Assembly: GCA_014360685.1 (NCBI GenBank)
Contig: JACIXB010000017.1
Span: forward strand, 62,001 to 126,000
Direction of reading: 5' to 3'
Source: Actinomycetota bacterium
GTDB lineage: Bacteria > Actinomycetota > Geothermincolia > Geothermincolales > RBG-13-55-18
Length of the DNA stretch: 64,000 nt
The position numbers and the translations under genes are program-made. Under the pieces are notes generated by a model. The model did no database searches and was not told the DNA's origin. It saw only the letters and a program-made list of their open reading frames with translations. Position 1 is the stretch's first letter, and each line of letters starts with the position of its first letter. Shown piece after piece: positions 14,828 to 23,652 of this stretch.

Positions 14828-17146
14828 ATGAGAGGTTGGACGCTGAAACGGGGGTTCGACGGCAAAAGCTCGGAGGCGCGTTTTCCGGCGGGGAAGAGAC
14901 GCAAAACGGCGATGAGAAAAGGGATATCGATCTTCTCCTGCGCCCTTCTTTTCCCGGCCCTTTTGGCCCTCTCCTTTATTTTTCCAGGGGCGTTAGGGCT
15001 CCGGGCCCAAAAAGCCCTTGCGCAGCCCGGGGAGCTTATATTGGAGAGCGACGACTACGACATCAAGGACGGCACCGCCCCCACTCTGGTTGGGGGGGTG
15101 GCCTACCTCTTCGCCGGGGATGACCCCTGGGCTCCCCCCTACGTGAACAGCAAGGTGGTGGCCCTGGACGCCTCCGACGGCCGACTTCTGTGGGAAAGCG
15201 AGCTGGAATGGGCGGGGGGCATGGGTTCCAAGGCCCGCCCCCTGGTGGACTCGGGTCGGCTCTACATCGGCTGCGGCAAGTCCGTCTACTGCTTGGACAC
15301 GGTGGATGGGAACGTGGTCTGGGCCACGGATATCACCCCGGAAGAAGGACAGGTTGACTCCGTGATCATCACCGACCCGGTGATGTACGCCAACGCCTCC
15401 GGGAAGAAGGTGGTAGTGGGCGATTACATCCACGGCGCTTACGTGGGGCTGGACGCGTCGGACGGCACCATCCTCTGGCGGTATCCTCTGGACGCCAACA
15501 CCTCGGCCATCGGGACCCCCGGCGTCGACGACGCCAACGACCGTCTCTACCTTCCCCAGCATACCTCCTTCGGGTTCCCGGCCAACGGGAAGGTGCACTG
15601 CGTGGACGTCTCGGGGGATGCGCCGGTAAAGGAGTGGGAATACAAGACCTCCTACGACGTGGCCGGGGGGATAGCCGTGCACCAGGGACTCCTCTTTTTC
15701 AGCGACTTCGCCTACGGGGGGGAGAAGAGCAAGCTCTACTGCCTGGAGGACGGGGGCAATACCTCCTCCCTCCAATGGAGCGTGGAGGTGTGGGGATCCT
15801 CCGGCACGCCCCTGGTGAACCCCGAGGGAGAGGTGGTCTACATCTGCGGGAACGACTATTCCGTAGGAGGGAACCACTTCTACGCCTACGGCATGACCAC
15901 CGGGAACCTCATCTGGGACAACCCCAACTGGGGAGCCTACAACGGCAACTGTGCCCTCTCACCGGATACCGGATACCTGTACGCCGGGAGCTTCGACACC
16001 TCGGCCTGGGCGCACAACAAGGGCCTGGCGGCCCTGGATCCTCTGACCGGGAGCGAGCTGTGGTACGTGACGGAGAAGGGCGGGGGGGACCCGGTGGTGG
16101 TGGACGGCGTGGTTTACAGTACCGCCGACGGCAAACTTTACGCCTACCAAGAGTACCTCCCCTCCAGCTTCGACTGGTACTTCGCCGAGGGCTACACCGG
16201 CGAGGGCTTCGACGAATTCCTGTGCCTGGCCAACCCAGGGACTGCTCCGGACGACGACGCCCAGGTCAGCCTGACTTACGTCTTCAACGGGGATAGGACC
16301 CCGTTGACCAGGGAATTCGAGGTCCCCGCCGGCACCCGGGCCACGGTTTACGTGAACGAAGACGTGGGGGAGGACATGGAGGTCTCCGTGAGGGTGGTCT
16401 CCGACAGACCCCTGGTGGCCGAGCGCCCGGTGTACTTCGACTACCGGGGGACGGCGGGCCGCAACTGGACGGGCGGCCACTGCGTGGTGGGAGCCGACGC
16501 CCCATCCAAGACCTGGTACTTCGCCGAGGGGTACACCGGGGAGGGCTTCGAGGAGTACCTCACTCTGGCCAACATGAACGACGATGAGGTGACGGTGGAA
16601 GTCACCTACCTCTACAACGGCGAGGACCCGGTGACCAAGCCCTACGTGGTGGAGGCCGACTCCCGCCGCACCCTGAATGTCAACCTGGAGGCGGGTTCGG
16701 GAAAGGAACTGGGCATCAAGGTGGATAGCGACCTCCCCATCCTGGCCGAGCGCCCCGTGTACTTCAGCTACGGCAGCGGGTGGAACGGAGGTTCCTGCGT
16801 GATGGGTGCACGGATGGCCGCCAACTTCTGGTGCCTGGCCGAGGGTTACACCGACTCCAATTTCGACGAGTACGTATGCATATCCAACCCGGGGAAGGAG
16901 GACGCCCAGGTGACCGGCGTGCCCCTTTTCGGAGGGGGCGAGCCCTTCGAATTGACGGTGGAGGCGGGCAGGAGGCGGACGGTGGTCCTCCACAGCGACC
17001 AGGGCGTGGAGCGGGCGTACGCCGTATATTCCGACCGGGGCGTGGTGGTGGAGCGGGCCATGTACTTCGATTACCGGGGATTCGCGGCCCACGACTGGGA
17101 TGGCGGTCACTGCACCCTGGTCGCCGCCTTGAGGGACATTTACTGA
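14828..17146 (+). CDS. secreted PQQ-like beta-propeller protein with three C-terminal repeats
   Basis: About 772 residues. A basic N-region and hydrophobic signal segment (GISIFSCALLFPALLALSF) suggest export. Residues about 60-445 are a PQQ/WD-like beta-propeller with repeated SKVVALDASDGRLLW-type blades. Three tandem units of about 110 residues follow at 447, 561 and 666, each opening with WYFAEGYTGEGF or a close form and containing AERPVYFDY. No enzyme residues are evident. Start 14828 is chosen for GGAGGAGG at 14815-14822. ATG 14738, coupled to a mini-ORF, is possible. Lying downstream of a cobalamin riboswitch, it may be a surface component of B12 capture (inference). Confidence 0.85.
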   Translation: MRGWTLKRGFDGKSSEARFPAGKRRKTAMRKGISIFSCALLFPALLALSFIFPGALGLRAQKALAQPGELILESDDYDIKDGTAPTLVGGVAYLFAGDDPWAPPYVNSKVVALDASDGRLLWESELEWAGGMGSKARPLVDSGRLYIGCGKSVYCLDTVDGNVVWATDITPEEGQVDSVIITDPVMYANASGKKVVVGDYIHGAYVGLDASDGTILWRYPLDANTSAIGTPGVDDANDRLYLPQHTSFGFPANGKVHCVDVSGDAPVKEWEYKTSYDVAGGIAVHQGLLFFSDFAYGGEKSKLYCLEDGGNTSSLQWSVEVWGSSGTPLVNPEGEVVYICGNDYSVGGNHFYAYGMTTGNLIWDNPNWGAYNGNCALSPDTGYLYAGSFDTSAWAHNKGLAALDPLTGSELWYVTEKGGGDPVVVDGVVYSTADGKLYAYQEYLPSSFDWYFAEGYTGEGFDEFLCLANPGTAPDDDAQVSLTYVFNGDRTPLTREFEVPAGTRATVYVNEDVGEDMEVSVRVVSDRPLVAERPVYFDYRGTAGRNWTGGHCVVGADAPSKTWYFAEGYTGEGFEEYLTLANMNDDEVTVEVTYLYNGEDPVTKPYVVEADSRRTLNVNLEAGSGKELGIKVDSDLPILAERPVYFSYGSGWNGGSCVMGARMAANFWCLAEGYTDSNFDEYVCISNPGKEDAQVTGVPLFGGGEPFELTVEAGRRRTVVLHSDQGVERAYAVYSDRGVVVERAMYFDYRGFAAHDWDGGHCTLVAALRDIY

Positions 17147-17737
17147 TCGGAACTGGGACAGGGCAATAATGGAAGAATATGGTAAGATAATCCGAAACCG
17201 ACGATCGGGTGGGAGATGCGGCCTTCGGCGGATGGGCCCTTCCCCTCCTGGTTGCGGAGGCGGGGTTATGAAAGGCGGGTGATACCGGGAGCTTGGCCGG
17301 GCAACCGGGATTGGATGAAACGGCGATAGTTACCATCAAGGCTCCTTGCGGTCGACCACCTGGCGGGCAGGAGGGCGTTGGTCCTCCTGCCCGAGCCCCT
17401 GTCGCGAGGAGGGGGGATGAGAGGGGTTTTTTCGGGGAAGAGCCGCTCTGCGAGCGGCGGGAATACCTTCGACGAAGGGTTGGGGACCACACCGACGTCA
17501 AAGCCGGTTTTAAACGTAGTGGGGTTGACGCCGGAGAGGGGAGGTTGGTGGCCCGGCATCCTTGGCCGGCTGAGGTCGGCCTTGGGGGAGCGGGAGGGAG
17601 CGCGGATGAGTGCGGAAAAACGGCATGAAATCGTAAGCCCGCAATGCCCGCACTGGCGGACATCCCATTTTATGGAATAGATTTCCAGGGATAAGGCCTA
17701 TACCGGTCGAACGGGTCGTTAAGAGGTCAGGAGAGAG
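17147..17737 (+). other. 590-base intergenic stretch with hairpins
   Basis: A perfect 10-bp hairpin (GGGCAGGAGG 17365-17374 with CCTCCTGCCC 17383-17392) is followed about 35 bases later by GGGGTTTTTT. This suggests a terminator or partial terminator after the propeller gene. GCCGCTCTGCGAGCGGC forms another hairpin near 17446. No second riboswitch core or gene was recognised, so it is unclear whether the ECF operon is cotranscribed with the riboswitch. Confidence 0.5.
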
Positions 17738-18748
17738 ATGGTGGACGGGAAAGAGGGAAGGCTCAGGCGGAGGCCCAAGTGGCTGGAGGCCGCGGCCCTC
17801 TCCCTGGCCGCGCTGGTGGCCTTCTTCCTGGTCAGGGGATGCGCCTTCATGCCCTGGAACCGTTCCGGCCCGGAAAGTGAGGTGAGGGTCACCGTCACCC
17901 GCGATTTCGGGACCGTCGTCCTCAAGGACGAGCTGGTCCGGCTGGAAAGGGGCGGCAGCGCCATGGACGCCCTGCGCGAGGCGGCGGAGGTGGAGACGAC
18001 CTACGGCGGGGGTTTCATCCAGGGCGTCGACGGCCTGCGTTCCCGCTACGATTCCGCCCTCGGCGGGGGGGAGAAGGTGGACTGGTTCTTCTACGTGAAC
18101 GGGCACCTGGCGGACGTGGGAGCCGGTTCCTACGAGGCCGGGGAGGGTGACTGGCTGATCTTCGACTATCACCGGTGGGACTATTCCGCTTTCACCCCTT
18201 TCCTGGCCGGTTGCCTCACCCAGGCTTTAAACAGGGGCTACGGGGGCGCGGTACCGGCGAAGGTGGCCGTGCTCCATGCCCCGGGCGCCGCGGCGCAGGC
18301 GGAGGAGGTGGCGGGCCTTCTGCGCGCCAACGGCTCGGCGTGCGAGACCCTGCTCCTGGAGGAGAGTTGGACGCCCCGCGCCGGCGAGTACGCGGTTCTG
18401 GTGGGCATATGGAAGGAGTTGGCAAACAACGCCTACCTCCGCGAGGCGCTGTCCAATGCCTCCCGACTGGGACTATTCGCCTACGTGGAGGGAGGCGCCG
18501 TGAGGTTGGTCGGTCCCGGGGGTGAGGTGGCCAAAACCCTCGGCGAGAACGCCGGGGTGCTGGAGGCCACGGGTCCCCGCCTGGGTGACGGCCGCTCCGC
18601 TTTCCTGGTATGCGGGCTGGACGAGGCGGGCCTGGATGCGGCCGTGGAGGCGCTGCGGAGGGTGCTGGCGGAGCAGTGCAGGCCGGTCGCCGTCCTGGTG
18701 GCGGTGGCGGGGGAAGAGCCGTTGGCGGTGCCGGGGGAGGTGAAATGA
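17738..18748 (+). CDS. membrane-anchored DUF4430 protein (transcobalamin beta-domain-like)
   Basis: A 336-residue protein. One N-terminal membrane segment (residues about 18-34) precedes an extracytoplasmic DUF4430 domain (about 50-150) with GGGFIQGVDGLRSRYD, WFFYVNGHLADVGAGSY and GDWLIFDY. DUF4430 is the fold of the C-terminal beta domain of transcobalamin and intrinsic factor. Residues about 165-330 are a second alpha/beta domain I do not recognise. The start has AGGAG just upstream. It opens an operon of ECF transporter genes, with the EcfT start two bases after its stop, so a role as corrinoid-capturing partner is a reasonable inference. Confidence 0.8.
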   Translation: MVDGKEGRLRRRPKWLEAAALSLAALVAFFLVRGCAFMPWNRSGPESEVRVTVTRDFGTVVLKDELVRLERGGSAMDALREAAEVETTYGGGFIQGVDGLRSRYDSALGGGEKVDWFFYVNGHLADVGAGSYEAGEGDWLIFDYHRWDYSAFTPFLAGCLTQALNRGYGGAVPAKVAVLHAPGAAAQAEEVAGLLRANGSACETLLLEESWTPRAGEYAVLVGIWKELANNAYLREALSNASRLGLFAYVEGGAVRLVGPGGEVAKTLGENAGVLEATGPRLGDGRSAFLVCGLDEAGLDAAVEALRRVLAEQCRPVAVLVAVAGEEPLAVPGEVK

Positions 18749-18749
18749 G

Positions 18750-19670
18750 GTGAAGCTGATCCCCGTGTACCGGCCCCGGGAAACTTTTATCCACGGTTTG
18801 CACCCCTTGGCTGCCCTGGCGCTCTATGCGTCCCTGGTGGCCGTGGTCCTGGTGCTCCAAAACCCGCTTTACCTGGCGGTATGCGGGCTGGGTGTCCTTT
18901 CCCTGGTCCTCCTGGCGGAGGCCGGGGAGGAATGCCGGCCCTTCCTGCTGCTGGGGATGTTCATGGCCTTCCTGGTGGCCCTGCTCAATCCCCTGGTCAA
19001 CCGGCAGGGAGGACACGTCCTGGTCTACGGACCCCGGCTCCCGGTCCTCGGCCGCCTGGACGTCACCCTGGAGGCCGTGGCCTACGGAGCGGTGTCCGGT
19101 TTCCGCATTCTCCTGGTGGTAGTCCTGTTCGGGCTGGCGAGCGTCACCGTGAGCCCCGATGACCTGCTGGATATCCTTTCCAGGATATCCTTGCGCTCCT
19201 CCCTCTCCGCCGCCCTGGCAGTCCGCCTCTATCCCAGCCTGGTGGTGGAGGCGCGGGAGATGACCGAGGTCCAGCTGGCGCGAGGCGAGCGGCTGCGGGG
19301 CGGGCGCCGGTGGCAAAGGGCGAGGGCGCATTTCCCCCTCTGGATGGCCCTTTTCCGGGGTTCCCTTGACCGGGCGGCGAACATAGCGGAGGCCATGAGC
19401 GCGCGGGGTTTCGGGAGCGGGAGGGTCACCAGGCGCCGGCTCCCCTTGAAGGGAAGGGACCTCGTCGTCCTGCCCCTCTCCCTGGCGGTGGCGGCGGCGG
19501 CCGTATTCTCCTCCACGGGTGGGGGGGGTTACCGGTATTTCCCCCTCCTGGACAATCCCCTCGCCGGTTTTCGCACATGGGCCACGGTGTCCCTGGCCGG
19601 TTTTTTCGCCCTGCTGCAGGTTATTGGAAGGTGTTGGAAGAAATGGCCCTGGTGGAGATCTCGGATCTGA
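18750..19670 (+). CDS. ecfT: ECF transporter T component
   Basis: A 306-residue CbiQ/EcfT-family membrane protein with about five to six membrane segments. The two coupling-helix Ala-Arg-Gly motifs, which contact the ATPases, are seen as LARGERLRGG and SARGFGSG. It starts at GTG 18750 with GGGGGAGG ten bases before. The 3' end overlaps the ATPase gene by 28 bases. With the neighbouring ATPase and S component it completes an energy-coupling-factor importer. Confidence 0.92.
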   Translation: MKLIPVYRPRETFIHGLHPLAALALYASLVAVVLVLQNPLYLAVCGLGVLSLVLLAEAGEECRPFLLLGMFMAFLVALLNPLVNRQGGHVLVYGPRLPVLGRLDVTLEAVAYGAVSGFRILLVVVLFGLASVTVSPDDLLDILSRISLRSSLSAALAVRLYPSLVVEAREMTEVQLARGERLRGGRRWQRARAHFPLWMALFRGSLDRAANIAEAMSARGFGSGRVTRRRLPLKGRDLVVLPLSLAVAAAAVFSSTGGGGYRYFPLLDNPLAGFRTWATVSLAGFFALLQVIGRCWKKWPWWRSRI

Positions 19671-21397
19671 CCTACTGGTATCCCCGCGGGGAGAAACCCG
19701 CCCTCAGGGAATTGAGCCTCAGGGTGGAGAAGGGGGAGTTCGTGCTCCTCACCGGCCCCACGGGGTGCGGGAAGACCACCTTCATGCGGCTCCTAAACGG
19801 CCTGGTCCCCCATTTCCACGGCGGGGTCCTACAAGGGAGGGCGCTGGTGTGCGGCATGGACGTGGTGGCCTCCGGGCCGCGGGCCCTTTCCTCCCGCGTG
19901 GGAATGGTCTTCCAGGATCCCGAGGACCAGCTGGTGAGCACCACGGTGGAGAGGGAGGTGGCCTTCGGCCTGGAGAACGCCAGACTGCCCGCCCCGGTGA
20001 TCTCCAAGCGAGTGGAGGAGATGCTCGCCGGGATGGGGCTTTCCCGCTTGCGGCGGTCCTTCCTGCCCGAGCTGTCCGGGGGGGAGGCCCAGAAAGTGGT
20101 CCTGGCTTCCATCCTGGCCCTCCACCCGGAGGTCCTGGTGCTCGACGAGCCGACCTCGCAACTGGATCCCCTGAGCTCCGAGGAGCTGCTTACCTTGGTA
20201 AGGCGCATCCACGAGGAGACGGGGACCACGGTGATCATGTCCGAGCACCGGTTGGAGAGGTGCTTTCACTACGCCACCCGGGTGATCCACATGGAGGAGG
20301 GCAGGATCTGCTTCGACGGCTCCCCCGCCCAGGCGGCGCGGTGGTGGGGACCACGCGAGGGAGCCTTCCTCCCCCCCGTCGCCCGGGTCTTCGCCCGGGC
20401 GGGCTGGGAAGAGATACCCCTGACCGTGAACCAGGCGAGGCGTTTGATACACGGATTGGAATCGCGCGGGTCAGGTAAAGTGGAGGTTCCGGGGGGGAGG
20501 AGGGAAGGCACTCCCCGGGGCGGACCGCTGGTGGAAGCCAGGGACCTCTGGTACGTCTACCCCGAGGGCCCGGAGGCCCTGCGGGGCGTGGACCTGCGCC
20601 TGGAGAGGGGCAGGAACCTGGTGATCATGGGGGAAAACGGGTCCGGAAAGAGTACCCTTTTACGCTGCTTCCTGGGCCTGCTTCCCCCCACCCGCGGAAG
20701 GGTGCTGCTCCTGGGGGAGAGGCCGAGCCGGGAGAGGCTGCCCGGGCTGGCCGCCCGCCTGGCTTACTGTCCCCAGAACCCGAACGCCTTTTTCCTCTCC
20801 CCTACCGTGCGGGAGGAGATGCTTCGCACCCTGAGACTCCGCGGTTACCGCGGCGACGCGGAGGAGGCGGTGAGGCGGCAGTTGGACCGCTTCGGGCTGG
20901 AGGGTACGGAGGAACGGGATCCCCGCGACCTGAGCAGCGGCCAGAAGGAAAAGCTGGTCCTGGCCTGCGCCCTCCTGCCGCCCGTGCCGGAGCTCCTGGT
21001 CCTGGACGAACCCACCCGCGGATTGGATTACGGCAGCAAAAGGGAAATAATGGAAATCATCAAGGAGTACGGGGACGGGGGAAGCACGGTGGCGGCGGTC
21101 ACCCACGACGTGGAGTTCGCCGCCGCCCTGGCAGACGAGGCGGCCATCATGGGCAACGGAAAGTCCATCGTGAACGGGGCGGCGGAGGACATGCTCAGCG
21201 ACTCCCTCTTCTTCTCCCCCCAGGTGAACCGGCTTTTAAACCACCTCTTCCCGGGTCTGATCCGCGAGGAGGAGGCGGTGGCCGTCCTGGAGGGGATGCG
21301 CGAGAGGATGGCCGCGGGGAAGGAGAGGCAAAGCGGGGAGGCGGCCTCGGCTTGCTCCCGGGCCACGGTTGCCTCCGCGAGAGGGTCGCGCCGATGA
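19643..21397 (+). CDS. ecfA: ECF transporter double ATPase (EcfA-EcfA' fusion)
   Basis: A 584-residue fusion of two ABC ATPase domains. Domain 1 has GPTGCGKTT (about 38), LSGGEAQKV (about 143) and VLVLDEPTSQLD (about 165). Domain 2 has GENGSGKST (about 331), LSSGQKEKL (about 429) and LLVLDEPTRGLD (about 451). The fused form replaces separate EcfA1/A2 subunits. The start MALVEISDLTYWY overlaps the ecfT end. The stop overlaps the next start as ATGA, which implies translational coupling. Confidence 0.93.
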   Translation: MALVEISDLTYWYPRGEKPALRELSLRVEKGEFVLLTGPTGCGKTTFMRLLNGLVPHFHGGVLQGRALVCGMDVVASGPRALSSRVGMVFQDPEDQLVSTTVEREVAFGLENARLPAPVISKRVEEMLAGMGLSRLRRSFLPELSGGEAQKVVLASILALHPEVLVLDEPTSQLDPLSSEELLTLVRRIHEETGTTVIMSEHRLERCFHYATRVIHMEEGRICFDGSPAQAARWWGPREGAFLPPVARVFARAGWEEIPLTVNQARRLIHGLESRGSGKVEVPGGRREGTPRGGPLVEARDLWYVYPEGPEALRGVDLRLERGRNLVIMGENGSGKSTLLRCFLGLLPPTRGRVLLLGERPSRERLPGLAARLAYCPQNPNAFFLSPTVREEMLRTLRLRGYRGDAEEAVRRQLDRFGLEGTEERDPRDLSSGQKEKLVLACALLPPVPELLVLDEPTRGLDYGSKREIMEIIKEYGDGGSTVAAVTHDVEFAAALADEAAIMGNGKSIVNGAAEDMLSDSLFFSPQVNRLLNHLFPGLIREEEAVAVLEGMRERMAAGKERQSGEAASACSRATVASARGSRR

Positions 21398-22209
21398 AGG
21401 AATCGAGGGAGAGCCGCGTGGACGGAAACGTGCCGGGAAGAGGAAGTACGTTCGGGCAGTGGGTCCCGCGGGCCCTGCGCCGCCTCCTTACGGCTTGCAT
21501 GTTCGCCTTTATCTTCCTGGGAATAAGGGGCGTCGCTCCCTTTTCCCGCTGGTCCCTGAACTCCCTTTTCCTGGCCCTCGTCCTTTTGGTTATACTCTTC
21601 CTGCGCTTCGAGGAAAGGGAGTACGGCGCCCGCGAGGTGGCGGCGGTGGGAGCCCTGGCCGCGGTAGGGGCGGCGGGCAGGGTCTTCTTCGCCGCCCTGC
21701 CGGGGGTCCAACCGGCTACCTTCCTGGCCGTCCTGACCGGGTACGCCATGGGAGCCGAGACCGGCTTCCTGGCGGGCGCCCTCATCGCCCTTTTGAGCAA
21801 CATCTTCCTGGGGCACGGCCCCTGGACGCCCTGGCAGATGCTCGCCTGGGGCCTGGCGGGCGCCAGCGGAGGCCTGCTGGGCGCGTTTCGCCGCCCGAAG
21901 AGCCTCCTCGCCGCGGCCGCCATACTGGTCACTTCTTGGGGGTTCATTTTCGGGTGGTTGATGAACCTGTGGTTCTGGCTGTCCTTCGTGTATCCGCTGA
22001 ACTGGACCTCCTACATCGCTACCTGCTCAACCAGCTTCTGGTTCGACCTATTCCATGCCGCGGGAAACCTGGTTTTCGTGCTGGCGCTGTGGAGGCCGAT
22101 GGCCGAAATGCTGCGGCGCTACCGTGAGCGCTTCCGGTTCCGGTACCTGGGCGAGGGGAGGGAGTGGGCGAGCTCGGGCGGCGACCGGCAAGCGAGGGAA
22201 GTCGTGTAA
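21394..22209 (+). CDS. ECF transporter S component, probable corrinoid-specific
   Basis: A 271-residue membrane protein with about six to seven hydrophobic helices. It contains LPGVQPATFLAVLTGYAMG, NIFLGHGPWTPWQMLAWG and GGLLGAF, which recall CbrT-type S components proposed or shown to bind vitamin B12 in Gram-positive bacteria. The start ATG overlaps the ATPase stop (ATGA). Specificity is inferred from these motifs, from the cobalamin riboswitch upstream, and from the transcobalamin-like neighbours. Substrate binding is not proven by sequence. Confidence 0.82.
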   Translation: MKESRESRVDGNVPGRGSTFGQWVPRALRRLLTACMFAFIFLGIRGVAPFSRWSLNSLFLALVLLVILFLRFEEREYGAREVAAVGALAAVGAAGRVFFAALPGVQPATFLAVLTGYAMGAETGFLAGALIALLSNIFLGHGPWTPWQMLAWGLAGASGGLLGAFRRPKSLLAAAAILVTSWGFIFGWLMNLWFWLSFVYPLNWTSYIATCSTSFWFDLFHAAGNLVFVLALWRPMAEMLRRYRERFRFRYLGEGREWASSGGDRQAREVV

Positions 22210-22236
22210 AACATTCCCATTAAGGGAGGTCCGGGA

Positions 22237-23634
22237 ATGAAATACAATAAAAGTATCGGTTCGGCTCGAGAGTGGTTTTACCGCATGGAGAGGAAAGGGA
22301 AGGGCGGCATGAAGGGCGATACGGGACAAGCGGAGAAGGAGACGCCGAAAGTGGAGGCCGGCTTTTCGAAGCGCAAGGCGCTGACCCTGGCGATGACGGC
22401 GGCCTTGTTCCTTACCCTCTTCACGGTGCCGTTTCCGGCCCGGGCGGGGACCGGGGAAGCCCTGGCCTACATCCGGGCCTGCCAGGCTCCCGACGGCGGC
22501 TTCAGCGAGCCGGGGCGGGGAGGCAACGGCCAGGACGCGACCACCGCATGGTGCATCATGGCCCTCTCCGCCGCCGGCGCGGATCCCTCATCGGTCAGGT
22601 CGCAGGGGCGTTCTCCCCTCGATTTCCTGGCCACCCAGTCAGCCAACTGGAGGAGCGTCACCGATTACGAGAGGACCCTGCTGGCCGTGGTGGCGGGCGG
22701 CGGGAATCCTTATGACTTCGCGGGCCTGGACCTGGTGGCCAAGGTCAAGTCATTTCAGAGGCCGGGAGGTAACATAGGTGACGCGGTAAACTCCAATGCC
22801 TTCGGGATCCTGGCCTACAAGGCGGCGGGGGTCGGGATCCCCCCCGGAGCGGTACAGTGGCAGAAGACGGCCCAGAACCGCGACGGGGGTTGGGGAAACA
22901 GCCCGGGTGCGGCCAGCAACCCGGACATGACCGCCGCCTCCATCATGGCTTTGCGCGCCGCGGGCGTGGACCCGAGCGACCCCTCCATCGTCTCCGCCCT
23001 TTCCTACCTCCGCTCCATCCAGAACGGGGACGGCGGTTTCGCCTTCCAGTCCGCTTCCTCCGACGTCTCGGCCACCGCGTGGTGCGTGCAGGCCCTGGTG
23101 GCCGCGGGCCAGGACCCGGCGGGCGCGGCGTGGTCGAAGAACGGGAATACGCCCTGGAGCTTCATCCTCTCCATGCAGGCCCCGGACGGCCACTTCGTGT
23201 GGATGCAGGGTCGCGACGTCAATCCCCTGTGGACTACCGCTTACGCGGTGTGCGCCCTGGCCCGCAGGCCCTACCCGGTGGCCGTGTTCCGGTCGGAGGA
23301 GAGTTCCTTCGCGGAAGGCGTGACGGCGGCGCCTCCGGCGGGCGAAGAACCTTCCGGGGCGGGGACCCCCGGCGAGGAGACGGCGACGGAAGCGGTCGGG
23401 GCCGCGCAAGGAGGGGACAGCGGGGCGGCGCCGGAGGAGCCGCCCGTGGAGGAAGCGGCGGGGAACGAAGGCCGGGCGGAGACGGTGATGCCCCGCGAGG
23501 AGGGGGAGGAGAAGGGCGGCGGGGTGCACCCGGCGGCCTGGGCGGTGCCCCTGGCGGTCACGGCGCTCCTGGGCGCCGTCGCTTACTGGTATTTTATGGT
23601 AAAACGCCGCCCCGCGTCCGGGAGCAAGGGATGA
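22237..23634 (+). CDS. exported alpha/alpha-toroid protein (transcobalamin alpha-domain-like)
   Basis: A 465-residue protein. A signal segment (about 47-70, ending FPARAG) is followed by an alpha/alpha toroid with squalene-cyclase/prenyltransferase-type repeats: QAPDGGFSEPG, QNRDGGWGNSPG, QNGDGGFAF, QAPDGHFVW. An acidic Pro/Glu-rich linker (about 360-430) and a C-terminal membrane anchor ending in KRRPASGSKG complete it. No cyclase DXDD motif is present, so it is probably a binding protein. The alpha domain of intrinsic factor and transcobalamin has this fold. GGGAGG at 22224-22229 serves ATG 22237. It is last in the ECF operon. Confidence 0.82.
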   Translation: MKYNKSIGSAREWFYRMERKGKGGMKGDTGQAEKETPKVEAGFSKRKALTLAMTAALFLTLFTVPFPARAGTGEALAYIRACQAPDGGFSEPGRGGNGQDATTAWCIMALSAAGADPSSVRSQGRSPLDFLATQSANWRSVTDYERTLLAVVAGGGNPYDFAGLDLVAKVKSFQRPGGNIGDAVNSNAFGILAYKAAGVGIPPGAVQWQKTAQNRDGGWGNSPGAASNPDMTAASIMALRAAGVDPSDPSIVSALSYLRSIQNGDGGFAFQSASSDVSATAWCVQALVAAGQDPAGAAWSKNGNTPWSFILSMQAPDGHFVWMQGRDVNPLWTTAYAVCALARRPYPVAVFRSEESSFAEGVTAAPPAGEEPSGAGTPGEETATEAVGAAQGGDSGAAPEEPPVEEAAGNEGRAETVMPREEGEEKGGGVHPAAWAVPLAVTALLGAVAYWYFMVKRRPASGSKG

Positions 23635-23652
23635 ATTGACCTCCGTGCCCGG

